Shown here piece by piece: positions 7,845 to 16,460 of a DNA stretch of 64,000 nt; positions within the stretch are counted from its first letter, which is position 1; every line of letters starts with the position of its first letter. This DNA comes from Mucilaginibacter gotjawali. Its GTDB lineage: Bacteria > Bacteroidota > Bacteroidia > Sphingobacteriales > Sphingobacteriaceae. The stretch lies in NCBI RefSeq assembly GCF_002355435.1, contig NZ_AP017313.1:4402001-4466000 (forward strand). The letters are read 5' to 3'. The position numbers and the translations under genes are program-made. The notes below the pieces were generated by a model, which saw nothing but the letters and a program-made list of their open reading frames with translations, had not been told where the DNA came from and searched no databases.

Positions 7845-9725
7845 TTATTTCACTACCGGCAAAATCAGTTTTGATTGGTTATGATAAATATTGATGGTTT
7901 CCTTTAAAAAGTCCGAATCCTTAGCGTGGTAAATATCAATAAACTGCTGGGGGTTGCGGTCGACCAAAGGAAACCAGCTGCTTTGTACCTGCACCATAAT
8001 GCGGTGGCCTTTTTTAAAGGTATGGGCCACATCTGGGATGGAATATTTAACTTCGGTTGGTTTTCCGGGCACAAAAGCCTCGGGGTTTGAATAGCTGTTA
8101 CGATACCTGCCGCGCATAATTTCGGCATGTACCAGCATCTGGTAGCCGCCCATAGGGTATTTTAAAACGGGGTCAGTTTCGGCATAAATATCTACATCAT
8201 TATAGCTGCCTTTATCCGGGAAAACATCTACCAGTTTAACCACAAAATCTGCATCGGTATTGGAGATACTTACCATCAGGTCGGCAATTACAGGGCCGGC
8301 AAGGGTGACATCACCGGTTAAGGTATCGGTTTGATAAACCAGCACATCGGTGCGGCGGGCCGCGAAGCGCTGGTCGTCGGTCATGTAAGTACGGGTGCGG
8401 TTGTAATGCACATCCTGGGTATAAGGCACCGGTTTTGCCGGGTCGCTGATATATGTATCGAATGTCGGCTGGCTGGTTTTAGAGGCTGTAAACGACAAAT
8501 TTCCATTTTGTCCGAGATAAATATCTGTTGGCGTTACATCCGCGGGCGGCCATTGCGGCAATTGGTGCCATTTGTTTTCGCCGGTAAAAAATACGGTGGC
8601 TTTGCTGATTGGGTCAACAGAACCCTTTCCGCGCAGGTAAAATTCAAAAAACGGGATCTCGATATTATTGGCATACCATTCGCTGGTGTTGCTGCCCCAC
8701 TGCACATTACCCAGGTGGGTGCCATCGTTATTGCGCCATTGCTCGTGGTACCAGGGGCCCATCACCAAACGGTTATTGGTGGCAGGGCTTTGTTTATCAA
8801 TCGCTTTGTACAAATTCCATGCGCCAAAGCAGTCTTCGGCATCAAATTCCCCTCCCACTACCAACATGGCCGGTTTTACATCTTTAACACCAACCCTGGC
8901 GTTACGGGCCATCCACCAGGCATCCCGGTTGGGATGGTTCATCATTTCGTTCCAGAATTTCAAACTGTCACCTGCCAGTTTGGTAAGGTTGGGCAACGCG
9001 CCTTCGCTCAAAAAAAACTGGTAATTATCATGTATTGCCGGGTCATAAGTTGGCGCAGCTACAGTAGTCGGGCGAGGGTGAGGCACTCCAAAACCAAATT
9101 GCTTGTAAAACGCGAAGGCATCCATCTGGAAAAACGCACCATTGTGGTGGAAATCATCCCCCACAAACCAATCCGTAACGGGTGCTTCGGGGCTAACGGC
9201 TTTTAATGCAGGGTGGCCGCTCAACGAGGCCATGGTTGAATAAAAGCCCGGATAGGAAATCCCAAACACCCCCACATTGCCATTATTATCTGGCAGGTTT
9301 TTTATCATCCAGTCGATGGTATCATACGTATCGCTGGCCTCATCAATATCTTTGTTTGTTTTTTTGTTGGGGTTAAAAGGGCGCACGTCGGCAAATTCGC
9401 CTTCGCTATTCCATCGGCCCCTTACATCTGCTATCACCATGATGTAGCCTTTTTTGCAATACTGGATCAAATGGTTCACCCAAAACGGGCGAAACTGGCC
9501 TTTACCATAAGGCGCACAGGAATAAGGGGTACGCTCCATCAGGATGGGATGTTTTTCCGAATTATCCTTTGGCAGGTAGGCCGAAATAAACAGCTTTACC
9601 CCATCGCGCATCGGGATGCTTACTTCTGTTTTGGTATAATTATTTACCAGCCAAACCGAATCGGCATTTTGGGCAAAAGCCAAAACAGGGAACAGGAAAA
9701 ACACAAGGGTGTATAATTTCTTCAT
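7845..9725 (-). CDS. CocE/NonD family (S15-like) hydrolase, secreted
   Basis: This is 626 aa from the ATG at 9725. A longer frame to 9800 exists, but the signal peptide begins at this Met (MKKLYTLVFFLFPVLAFAQ). The fold is that of CocE and X-Pro dipeptidyl-peptidases: the N-terminal catalytic domain with IPMRDGVKLFISAYLP, the nucleophile Ser in GVFGISYPGF, the Asp in GGEFDAEDCF, the His in GPWYHEQW, and a C-terminal jelly-roll (about residues 410-620). Such enzymes hydrolyse esters or peptides (cocaine esterase, glutaryl-7-ACA acylase, X-Pro peptidase). The substrate cannot be assigned. Confidence 0.85.
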   Translation of the reverse strand: MKKLYTLVFFLFPVLAFAQNADSVWLVNNYTKTEVSIPMRDGVKLFISAYLPKDNSEKHPILMERTPYSCAPYGKGQFRPFWVNHLIQYCKKGYIMVIADVRGRWNSEGEFADVRPFNPNKKTNKDIDEASDTYDTIDWMIKNLPDNNGNVGVFGISYPGFYSTMASLSGHPALKAVSPEAPVTDWFVGDDFHHNGAFFQMDAFAFYKQFGFGVPHPRPTTVAAPTYDPAIHDNYQFFLSEGALPNLTKLAGDSLKFWNEMMNHPNRDAWWMARNARVGVKDVKPAMLVVGGEFDAEDCFGAWNLYKAIDKQSPATNNRLVMGPWYHEQWRNNDGTHLGNVQWGSNTSEWYANNIEIPFFEFYLRGKGSVDPISKATVFFTGENKWHQLPQWPPADVTPTDIYLGQNGNLSFTASKTSQPTFDTYISDPAKPVPYTQDVHYNRTRTYMTDDQRFAARRTDVLVYQTDTLTGDVTLAGPVIADLMVSISNTDADFVVKLVDVFPDKGSYNDVDIYAETDPVLKYPMGGYQMLVHAEIMRGRYRNSYSNPEAFVPGKPTEVKYSIPDVAHTFKKGHRIMVQVQSSWFPLVDRNPQQFIDIYHAKDSDFLKETINIYHNQSKLILPVVK

Positions 9726-9800
9726 GATTATAATTGTGAGGTCAATAGGGTAAAGATGGAGATTTTTTTGATTGAAAGGAAATGAATCGAAATAACTCAA

Positions 9801-10140
9801 TCGCCCTGTGCGACAGATTCCTCTCTCGGGAAGGCAGGGGCGTGTTATTCTATTTCAGGAATTGGGGATAACCACTGGCATTGTTCACCACACACCCCTC
9901 CGCCCCTCTCAAGAGGGGAATCGCACAGGGCCATGCGCCTAAAACGGCCTGCGCGTCGGGTTCCCCTCTTGAGAGGGGCAGGGGTGTGTTATTCTACGTT
10001 CAGGAATTGGGCATAAACCCTGGTATTATTAACCACACACCCCTTCGCTCCTCACAAGATGGGAATCGCATGGGGCCCATGCGCATTAAAACGGCCTGCG
10101 CGTCGGGCTCCCCTGTTGAGAGGGGCAGTGGGGTGTTTCT
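9801..10140. repeat. GC-rich palindromic repeat array upstream of the DUF559 gene
   Basis: Two full units (about 9888-9990 and 10031-10137) and one truncated unit (9801-9880) lie in tandem. Each full unit has arms ACACCCCTCCGCCCCTCTC and its near-perfect reverse complement ending GGGGTGTG, around a shared core AAAACGGCCTGCGCGTCGGG. Units are linked by a shared spacer TCAGGAATTGGG. The CCCCTCTCAAGAGGGG stem is perfect in unit 1. Composition is far more GC-rich than the surroundings. Half a unit recurs after the DUF559 gene at 10616-10662. Confidence 0.8.
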
Positions 10141-10195
10141 TCTTTTTTTGAAGAAATTGGCTATTTTCACATCAAATACGCTAAACCGTAACCTT

Positions 10196-10597
10196 ATGCG
10201 CCGCAAAATCATCCCTTACAACTCAAACCTTAAACTGTTAGCTCGAAAACTAAGGAATGATAGTACATTAGGCGAGGTACTGCTTTGGAACGAGCTAAAA
10301 AATAAACAATTTTATGGGTACGATTTTCACCGGCAAAAGCCGTTATTGAACTACATTGTTGATCTGTATTGTTATGAGCTCGAATTAGTCATAGAAATTG
10401 ATGGGCTTTACCACAACTGGGAAGAACAGGATAGTCGGGACGTTTTGCGGGATAACGAACTGAGCAGCTACGGCTTGACGGTTCTTCGTTTTACAGAAAA
10501 GGAGGTAAGAAAAAATATGCCGGATGTTTTGCGAACTATAGAACTGCATGTTTTTAATCGTGATCCTGACGCATTTCTTCCAACCGAACACGAATAA
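10196..10597 (+). CDS. DUF559 endonuclease-like protein
   Basis: This is 133 aa from the ATG at 10196. The frame is open far upstream, but only through the palindromic repeats, so the internal start is preferred. The DUF559 (Vsr/PD-(D/E)XK-like) pattern is clear: LLARKLRNDSTLGEVLLWNE, FHRQKPLLNYIVDLYC with the catalytic-type Asp, then ELVIEIDG supplying the acidic E-x-D. It is flanked by arms of the same GC-rich inverted repeat at 10031-10140 and 10616-10662. It may be the enzyme that moves or maintains these repeats, by analogy with REP-associated transposases. That role is inference. Confidence 0.85.
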   Translation: MRRKIIPYNSNLKLLARKLRNDSTLGEVLLWNELKNKQFYGYDFHRQKPLLNYIVDLYCYELELVIEIDGLYHNWEEQDSRDVLRDNELSSYGLTVLRFTEKEVRKNMPDVLRTIELHVFNRDPDAFLPTEHE

Positions 10598-10615
10598 CAC
10601 AAAACTCAGCATTAT

Positions 10616-10662
10616 CCATAACACACCCCTCCGCCCCTCTCAAGAGGGGAATCGCACAAGGC
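10616..10662. repeat. half unit of the GC-rich palindromic repeat downstream of DUF559
   Basis: The sequence ACACACCCCTCCGCCCCTCT followed by CAAGAGGGGAATCGCACAAGGCCC matches the left half of the units at 9888 and 10031. Together with the right arm of the unit ending near 10137, it places inverted copies on both sides of the DUF559 gene. The interval 10663-10777 that follows contains no gene I can support. Confidence 0.7.
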
Positions 10663-10777
10663 CCGGCTTTTTGGCGCTACTTATTCAACGCCCTCAACTT
10701 CTTCATAATATAAATCCCTGCAGGGGTTAGCTGATCGGGTGTCGATCCCACTAGTCATCCCCGAGTCAGGTTACCGA

Positions 10778-11671
10778 TTACTTACCATAATAATCAAACG
10801 CCGCTTTCGCAATTTTTGAGATCACACCTTCGCGGGTGGCTTCATCATTGGTGGAGTTGCAAACAAAAACCGAAATAACGAGGTGCTTGCCATTAGGCAA
10901 AGTAATAATGCCCACATCATTTGTTGCCGGAGACAAGCCCTCGGCATTGGTTGGCGATGTGCCTGTTTTATGGGCCACAACTGTACCGGAAGGTAATAGA
11001 CCTTTTAACCTGTTAGGGCCGGTGGTAGTTTCGGTCATTATTTTGTATAAGGTATCTGTTGTGGATTTGGCCAAAATTTTGCCGCGGTAAAATCGATCGA
11101 GCAGCGTGGTCATTTCAACGGGCTTGCACCAATTGGTATATTGAAGCTCCCACATGGATGCCATATCAGCTTCAGACGCCCGGATGGCGATGCCTTTGAT
11201 ACCAATATGCAACATATAATCCTGAACGGTTTTTGTCCCTCCTATCGTTTTTAACAGGAAGTCGCAGGCGTTATTATCACTTTCGGCAACCATGTATTTT
11301 ACTATTTCACTTAAAGGTAGGTCTACGCCCTTCGGATATTTGTCGCGCATCGGGCTATGGGTGTCTTTTACCAGGTCGCGTTTGGGGATGTGCATCACCT
11401 GGCTTAACGTATACACTCCGCTGTCAACCAAATGCATCACTGTAAGCGCTATCGGGAACTTCATCACACTATGCAAAACAAGGCGTGCTTTGCCGTTATA
11501 CGAAAGCGTGTCGCCTGTTTCTGTGTTTAATATAGAAACGCCGACGATGCCTTTAACAGGTTTTGACAATTCTTCGATACGGCTGCGGAGTGCCGCATCT
11601 TTTCCGGACTGTGCAAAAGCAGGTGTAATAAAAATAAAGGCTATAAATGCAGATAGAATAAAGCTTTTCAT
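10778..11671 (-). CDS. class A beta-lactamase, subclass A2-like
   Basis: This is a 297-aa periplasmic enzyme with a signal peptide (cleavage near AFAQ, residue 21). All serine beta-lactamase motifs are present: S68-V-M-K71 (SxxK), S131-D-N133 (SDN), an omega-loop Glu at E167 followed by LQYTNW, and K235-T-G237. The EADM...YTNW loop is like the CfxA/PER-type subclass A2 enzymes typical of Bacteroidota. It hydrolyses beta-lactams, and the spectrum cannot be read from sequence. It is the last gene of the sdpR-sdpI-hydrolase operon, 16 bp after the hydrolase, which is an unusual setting. Confidence 0.9.
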   Translation of the reverse strand: MKSFILSAFIAFIFITPAFAQSGKDAALRSRIEELSKPVKGIVGVSILNTETGDTLSYNGKARLVLHSVMKFPIALTVMHLVDSGVYTLSQVMHIPKRDLVKDTHSPMRDKYPKGVDLPLSEIVKYMVAESDNNACDFLLKTIGGTKTVQDYMLHIGIKGIAIRASEADMASMWELQYTNWCKPVEMTTLLDRFYRGKILAKSTTDTLYKIMTETTTGPNRLKGLLPSGTVVAHKTGTSPTNAEGLSPATNDVGIITLPNGKHLVISVFVCNSTNDEATREGVISKIAKAAFDYYGK

Positions 11672-11687
11672 ATCCTAAATAACGCAA

Positions 11688-13124
11688 TTATTTGACATGA
11701 AGTTTAATCCAGCTGCAAATAATATTCATCGCTACCGGCGACATGGTTTCGGTTATTTGTTCATATTCTGCAACATCCCCGGTATTAGCGGTTTGAAATA
11801 AATGGTTTAGCCCGGCAATAGTTTTTACCTCAAAATCTTTGTTGCCGCTTTTGGTTAATATCTCTTTTATCCTGCCTAAATTTTCAGCCGCGTCAACCTG
11901 CGTATCCTTTCCGCCGGTTACTGCCAAAACGGGGCATTTTACTTTGCTTAACGCAATGACAGGGTCGTAACTGATAAAAAAACGCAGCCAGCCCGAATTA
12001 TAGGTACCATCATAGGTTTTTAAAACATCCGCCATTGAGGCTTTGGGAACGTTTAACGCATCTAAAGTTTTTTGCGTTTGATCCTTTTTCCAGGCTTCGA
12101 AAACCGGTGGAATTTGCTGGTCAAGATCAGCCTGTGTAGCCGAAGTTGCAAACAAACTCAATATGCTAAAGTGTAGTTTTTTATAAGCCGCAACCGACGT
12201 GCTGTCTATCCCCTGTTCCTTTAGCGCCCGGGCCGATTGTTCAGTCAAAATCTGTGCGCCGCTAACACCCGGCCCTCCCCATAATACTATAAAAGCCACA
12301 TCTTTACGCCGTGCGGCCACCATTGGGGCAATCATTCCTCCTTCGCTATGGCCGATGAGGCCAAGTTGTTTTTTGTCTATTTCGGGCCTTGTTTCCAGGT
12401 AATTAAGGCTGGCCTCCACATCGTAGGAAAAATCAAGGCTTGTTTTTTGGTTGATATCTTTTCCCAGTGAGCTTTTGCCTGCGCCCCTGTCATCCACCCG
12501 TAAAACTGCTATGCCGTTTTTAGTCAGGTAATCGGCCAGCACCCAGTAAGGCTGGTGCCCCATCATGGTACCGTTCCTGTCCTGTGTGCCGCTCCCGCTG
12601 ATGATAATTACCGCCGGAAATTTACCTTCACCATCCGGCCGGGTAAATGTAGCGCCGTAATGCTGGCTCTTATCAGCATTATCATATTCTACCTCTTCGC
12701 TATGATAACCATAAGGAGGCCTGGGGGTTTGCGGCCTTATTTTCTCAGCTGATAAGTTCGCTTTTTCCGCGCCAGTTATTTTTTTTAGGCTGAGGGGCAA
12801 TTTTGCGATGCCCTGGCTAAAAGTTCCGCTGATGCTATCTTTTCCGGCCAAAACACCTTTATACCCCCCTTTGATGATTGCGATCCCGATAAATAAGCTA
12901 TCTTTTTTAACAAAAGTACTGCTACAGGCAATACCAAATGCCTTTTGGTCGGGACTGTCAAACGTAGAGGAGTAGCTGGTATCCGATGTTTTTTTAATAT
13001 TAAAAACCAGATGCAGCTTTACACCGCTTACAGAGATGGCGCCTACCCAGCTACCTGTAACATCCTGTGCTTTAAGCTGACCGGCAAAACAAATCACTAA
13101 GGCCGCTAACAATAATTTTTTCAT
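11688..13124 (-). CDS. secreted alpha/beta-hydrolase with N-terminal beta domain
   Basis: This 478-aa protein has a signal peptide (MKKLLLAALVICFAGQLKAQ). Residues 22-120 form a beta-rich domain (GSWVGAISVSGVKLHLVFNI) common to a Bacteroidota hydrolase group. Residues 150-478 are an alpha/beta-hydrolase with oxyanion motif IISGSGTQDRNG, nucleophile Ser in GLIGHSEGGM, Asp in VTGGKDTQVD and His in AGLNHLFQ. The substrate is unknown. Its start overlaps the sdpI stop by 4 bp, so it is translationally coupled to the immunity-like membrane protein. Confidence 0.85.
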   Translation of the reverse strand: MKKLLLAALVICFAGQLKAQDVTGSWVGAISVSGVKLHLVFNIKKTSDTSYSSTFDSPDQKAFGIACSSTFVKKDSLFIGIAIIKGGYKGVLAGKDSISGTFSQGIAKLPLSLKKITGAEKANLSAEKIRPQTPRPPYGYHSEEVEYDNADKSQHYGATFTRPDGEGKFPAVIIISGSGTQDRNGTMMGHQPYWVLADYLTKNGIAVLRVDDRGAGKSSLGKDINQKTSLDFSYDVEASLNYLETRPEIDKKQLGLIGHSEGGMIAPMVAARRKDVAFIVLWGGPGVSGAQILTEQSARALKEQGIDSTSVAAYKKLHFSILSLFATSATQADLDQQIPPVFEAWKKDQTQKTLDALNVPKASMADVLKTYDGTYNSGWLRFFISYDPVIALSKVKCPVLAVTGGKDTQVDAAENLGRIKEILTKSGNKDFEVKTIAGLNHLFQTANTGDVAEYEQITETMSPVAMNIICSWIKLHVK

Positions 13125-13789
13125 GAATTTTGATTTACCTGGTGTTTTTTAAAATATACAAACGAATAAATAACGGGTATTAAAGCCATAATGACAACGA
13201 AGCTTGTAAAAAGGATAGTCGCAATGGTCGCGGGCAAAATGAGCATGACCATGGTAATCAGCAAGCCGCCAACAAACCATATTTTGCCGGCCAGCCGGTG
13301 TGTTGCCCGCCAGTTATCCTCACTTTCCAATGTCCATGGCGTGCGGATCCCCGCAAAATAGTTGGGTTTAATACTGTTCATCATATTGCCGATGAAAGCA
13401 AACAACAGGCCTATCACCGGGAACAGCAGTTTTTCAATAGGGAAACCATGATGTGCTGTTGCGTAGGCAATGCCTATGTTTAAGGCCGCCATAAACACCA
13501 CAAGGCCCAGGCCCAATTTCTGAAAGGTACCTTCGCCGTATCTGATCTGTTTTTTCGGATCTATAGCCGGCAAAAATTTCAACAGCAGGTAAACCAGTGC
13601 CGAAACGCCTGTTAATATAATGGGCCCGATTAAAAATTCGTTTTTACTGCCATACCTGTCCACCGTTCCGTTGATGCCATAATGCACCGGCACTGTTTGC
13701 GGCAGGGATGGAAATAAGATCCATATATAAACCACCGGCAGTAACCATACCACCAGTGCCGCGCCATCTAATAAGGTAAACTTTTTCAT
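13121..13789 (-). CDS. sdpI: SdpI-like membrane protein (DUF1648/SdpI family)
   Basis: This is a 222-aa protein with about six membrane segments. The N-terminal DUF1648 region has the diagnostic FPSLPQTVPVHYGINGTVDRYGS split around residues 27-50. The C-terminal SdpI region contains GIRTPWTLESEDNWRATHRLAG. In Bacillus, SdpI gives immunity to the Sdp killing peptide and sequesters the repressor SdpR at the membrane. It lies 9 bp after an SdpR-type regulator and overlaps the following hydrolase, so the pair is preserved. No sdpABC toxin genes are visible in the window. Confidence 0.85.
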   Translation of the reverse strand: MKKFTLLDGAALVVWLLPVVYIWILFPSLPQTVPVHYGINGTVDRYGSKNEFLIGPIILTGVSALVYLLLKFLPAIDPKKQIRYGEGTFQKLGLGLVVFMAALNIGIAYATAHHGFPIEKLLFPVIGLLFAFIGNMMNSIKPNYFAGIRTPWTLESEDNWRATHRLAGKIWFVGGLLITMVMLILPATIATILFTSFVVIMALIPVIYSFVYFKKHQVNQNS

Positions 13790-13798
13790 TTTGATGAG

Positions 13799-14074
13799 TT
13801 ATTTTTTTTGTGATTGTAAACTGATGATCCATTTCAGCATTTCGTCCATAACTGTGGTATTTAAAGAATAAAAAATAAACTGTCCCTCTTTTACTGAAAC
13901 CACTAATCCCGCCTGCCTGAGCAAGTCGAGATGGTGCGAAATACTGGGTTTCGAGATATTAAACTGGTCCGCTATCTCCCCCGCCGTAAGGTCCTTTTCC
14001 TTTAATAATTCCAAAATTTCTCTCCGGGTAGGGTCATTTAATGCTTTAAACAGTAAATTCAAATCAACCTCCAT
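13799..14074 (-). CDS. sdpR: SdpR-type ArsR-family autorepressor
   Basis: This 91-aa winged-helix protein starts MEVDLNLLFKALNDPTRREI. The recognition helix region is ADQFNISKPSISHHLDLL, followed by a wing containing EGQFIFYSL. It lacks the metal-binding CxC of ArsR/SmtB sensors, as expected for SdpR-type autorepressors. It is the first gene of a four-gene operon with sdpI, a hydrolase and a beta-lactamase. A perfect inverted repeat just upstream (14080-14101) is the likely operator, giving autoregulation. Confidence 0.88.
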   Translation of the reverse strand: MEVDLNLLFKALNDPTRREILELLKEKDLTAGEIADQFNISKPSISHHLDLLRQAGLVVSVKEGQFIFYSLNTTVMDEMLKWIISLQSQKK

Positions 14075-14079
14075 TTAAA

Positions 14080-14101
14080 TATTTAGACAAATATCTAAAT
14101 A
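14080..14101. promoter_or_regulatory. putative SdpR operator
   Basis: TATTTAGA-N6-TCTAAATA is a perfect 8-bp inverted repeat centred 16 nt upstream of the sdpR start codon. Size, spacing and AT-richness fit an ArsR-family dimer site. Binding here would repress the sdpR operon. Assignment to SdpR is inferred from position. Confidence 0.7.
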
Positions 14102-14195
14102 CTTTGTTACAAACAAAATATTTATTGAATTTTCAGGCGGATAATGATTAACTCCCAAATAATCCGTTTCTTGTAGAAGCAAAACGAAACGCTTT

Positions 14196-15815
14196 ATGCA
14201 ACGAAGAAATTTTATTAAAACAGGCGCCGCGGCCGGCTTATCCATAACAGCTATAGCCACAACATCATTTATTGCCCAACCAGCTGAGACAAGATACCCC
14301 GCCCGCCCAAAAGCCGACGATTTTGTTTTAAATGAAATAACCATCGATCTGCTCCAGCAGAAAATGCATAAAGGGGAATATAGCTCGGTGGCGATTACCA
14401 GGCTATATTTACAGCGGATTGAGGAGATTGATAAAAACGGGCCGAAACTAAATTCGGTGATTGAGCTCAACCCGGATGCGCTGGCTATTGCTGAAGCAAT
14501 GGACAGGGAACGTGCAGCCGGAAAAATTCGCGGGCCCCTGCATGGCATCCCGGTATTAATAAAGGATAACATCAGCACTGGCGACAAAATGCATACTACT
14601 GCAGGGGCGCTGGCCATAGCAGATAATGTAATGGCAGCCGATGCCTTCATTATTCAAAAGCTTAGAACAGCAGGCGCGGTTTTGCTGGGAAAGACCAATT
14701 TGAGCGAATGGGCCAATTTCAGGTCGGAGCACTCCACCAGCGCGTGGAGCAGTCGTGGCGGGCAAACCAAATGCCCCTATATTTTAGACCGGAACCCAAG
14801 CGGATCGAGCGCCGGGTCAGGTTCTGCGGCTTCGGCCAACTTGTGTGCCATTGCTATAGGTACAGAAACGGATGGGTCGATTGTATCGCCCTCATCAATA
14901 AACGGATTGGTCGGCATCAAACCAACGGTTGGTTTGTGGAGCCGCACAGGCATTATCCCCATTTCAAAAACACAGGATACCGCCGGGCCAATGGCGCGAA
15001 CCGTGAAAGACGCCGCAATTTTATTAGGCGCGTTGGCCGGCGAAGATCCGCAGGATAGCTATACCGCTGCCAGTAAAGGGAAATTACAAGCCGATTACGC
15101 CAAATTTTTAGATATAAACGGGCTGCAGGGCAAAAGGATTGGGGTTGAAAAGGATGGTTTAAAAGTTAGCCCGGCAATGGATGCGATATTTCAGGAGGCG
15201 ATGGAACTGCTGAAAAGCAAGGGTGCCACCATTGTGGAGGTTGAGTTATACAAACTGCTAAAGCCAAACGGGCACGATGAATTTAAAGTATTACTATATG
15301 AATTTAAGGACGGCCTGAATAAGTATTTAAGTACCGCCAATTCAAAAGTAAAATCGCTGGCCGATGTAATTGCATTTAACAAACAGAATGAAGCCGCGGC
15401 CATGCCGTTCTTTAAACAGGATACACTTGAACTTGCCGATACCAAAGGCGGGCTGGATACCAAAGAGTATCTGGATGCCGTAAAAAACACTACCGAAACA
15501 ACGCGAAATGCCATCGATAAGTTATTGACCGACAACAAGCTTGATGCCATAATAGCCCCCACCAATGGTTTTGCCTGCTGTATCGACCTGGTAAACGGCG
15601 ATTATGATAACGGATTTTCTTTTTCAACGCCTGCGGCAATGGCAGGTTACCCCCATATTACCGTGCCCATGGGTTATTTTAATGAATTACCGGTCGGCCT
15701 GTCATTCATCAGCAGCGCTTATAAAGAAGGCGATATTATTAAACAGGCTTATGCTTATGAGCAAGCATCGAAAAAAAGGGTGCCGCCAAGGTTTAAAGGG
15801 CCGTTGGTTGGATAA
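14196..15815 (+). CDS. amidase signature family enzyme, exported
   Basis: This 539-aa protein begins MQRRNFIKTGAAAGLSI, a twin-arginine-like signal, so it is probably exported folded. The amidase triad can be located: K123 in PVLIKDN, the cis-Ser in NPSGSSAGSGS (about S204/S205) and nucleophile S228 in GTETDGSIVSP. The family hydrolyses amides. Close Bacteroidota relatives are annotated only as amidases, and the substrate is unknown. It is transcribed divergently from the sdpR operon. Confidence 0.9.
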   Translation: MQRRNFIKTGAAAGLSITAIATTSFIAQPAETRYPARPKADDFVLNEITIDLLQQKMHKGEYSSVAITRLYLQRIEEIDKNGPKLNSVIELNPDALAIAEAMDRERAAGKIRGPLHGIPVLIKDNISTGDKMHTTAGALAIADNVMAADAFIIQKLRTAGAVLLGKTNLSEWANFRSEHSTSAWSSRGGQTKCPYILDRNPSGSSAGSGSAASANLCAIAIGTETDGSIVSPSSINGLVGIKPTVGLWSRTGIIPISKTQDTAGPMARTVKDAAILLGALAGEDPQDSYTAASKGKLQADYAKFLDINGLQGKRIGVEKDGLKVSPAMDAIFQEAMELLKSKGATIVEVELYKLLKPNGHDEFKVLLYEFKDGLNKYLSTANSKVKSLADVIAFNKQNEAAAMPFFKQDTLELADTKGGLDTKEYLDAVKNTTETTRNAIDKLLTDNKLDAIIAPTNGFACCIDLVNGDYDNGFSFSTPAAMAGYPHITVPMGYFNELPVGLSFISSAYKEGDIIKQAYAYEQASKKRVPPRFKGPLVG

Positions 15816-15854
15816 TTGAGCCTTTAAAGGAGGATCTATTCGCAGCTGTAATGC

Positions 15855-16352
15855 CTATTTAACAAAATACCAATAAAGGTAAATAGCCATCACCAGGAAA
15901 ATAAACAGATCCGAAACCATCGCTATCACCTCATTGGCGCCGGCTGGTTTTTTTATGATATGATGAACTCCGGCAATTCCCATATACAATCCACCGACAA
16001 ATGCAGCTGCCGGGCACCATCCAGGGAGAAGTATGGAAAGTATCCCGATGAGCCCCATGCAAACATTAGCAAAGCCTAATTCCCTGACAATTACCTGGCT
16101 GCCTGCATCGTTAATATGGAAGATATGCTGTGCGGTAAAGGCGGGTTTCGCAGCCTGCCTTAGCCCTGCGGTAAATAACCTTACGCCTATGGCCCAAAAA
16201 ACAAACCACTTACCGGTTAATGCCATCAAAGCCATATCGGGATTGTAATATGTATCAATAGCAATGGATATTATTGGCAATAGTAACATCAATAACATGA
16301 TAACAGCAAAATAGCCTTTACTAAAACCCTTGTTGGCGGTTTCCTTTTTCAT
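15855..16352 (-). CDS. DUF6790-like four-helix membrane protein
   Basis: This is 165 aa from the ATG at 16352 (MKKETANKGFSKGYFAVIML). The longer frame to 16391 adds a hydrophilic leader without support. It has four hydrophobic segments: residues about 12-30, 42-60, 88-120 and 140-163. The GFANVCMGLIGILSILLP and GLYMGIAGVHHIIKKP segments resemble the DUF6790 family. No function is known. Confidence 0.65.
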   Translation of the reverse strand: MKKETANKGFSKGYFAVIMLLMLLLPIISIAIDTYYNPDMALMALTGKWFVFWAIGVRLFTAGLRQAAKPAFTAQHIFHINDAGSQVIVRELGFANVCMGLIGILSILLPGWCPAAAFVGGLYMGIAGVHHIIKKPAGANEVIAMVSDLFIFLVMAIYLYWYFVK

Positions 16353-16421
16353 GTGGCATAAATAATTGTGTTTACGATAACAGGTACCCAAAGATGAGTA
16401 AAGTTTTACTTAATTTGCAAC

Positions 16422-16459
16422 ACGAAACTGCACACCGTAAACTTAAAACTGCAAACTGA
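16422..16459. repeat. AAACTGCA-word repeat before the DUF72 gene
   Basis: Imperfect repeats of an A/C-rich word (CGAAACTGCACACCG, TAAACTTAAAACTGCAAACTG) end 2 nt before the ATG at 16461. This is one of several short-word intergenic repeats in the window. It is the only clear case besides 61388-61437 that abuts a start rather than a stop codon. Confidence 0.4.
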
Positions 16460-16460
16460 T

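Noticed and set aside
8331..9206. 291-codon plus-strand frame opposite the CocE-type hydrolase
   Set aside because: Shadow of the minus-strand gene, whose family motifs and signal peptide are clear.
9881..10195. N-terminal extension of the DUF559 frame through the palindromic repeats
   Set aside because: The extra 105 codons are translated repeat DNA (SPLERGRG/SPVERGSG) and are not part of the DUF559 family.
10680..10790. Minus-strand fragment reading TPDQLTPAGIYIMKKLRALN before a stop, and a GGGTGTCGATCCC stretch resembling a tRNA T-arm
   Set aside because: The coding-like stretch is only about 25 codons with a stop just upstream, and the T-arm-like part lacks the other tRNA arms. Neither can be supported as a gene.
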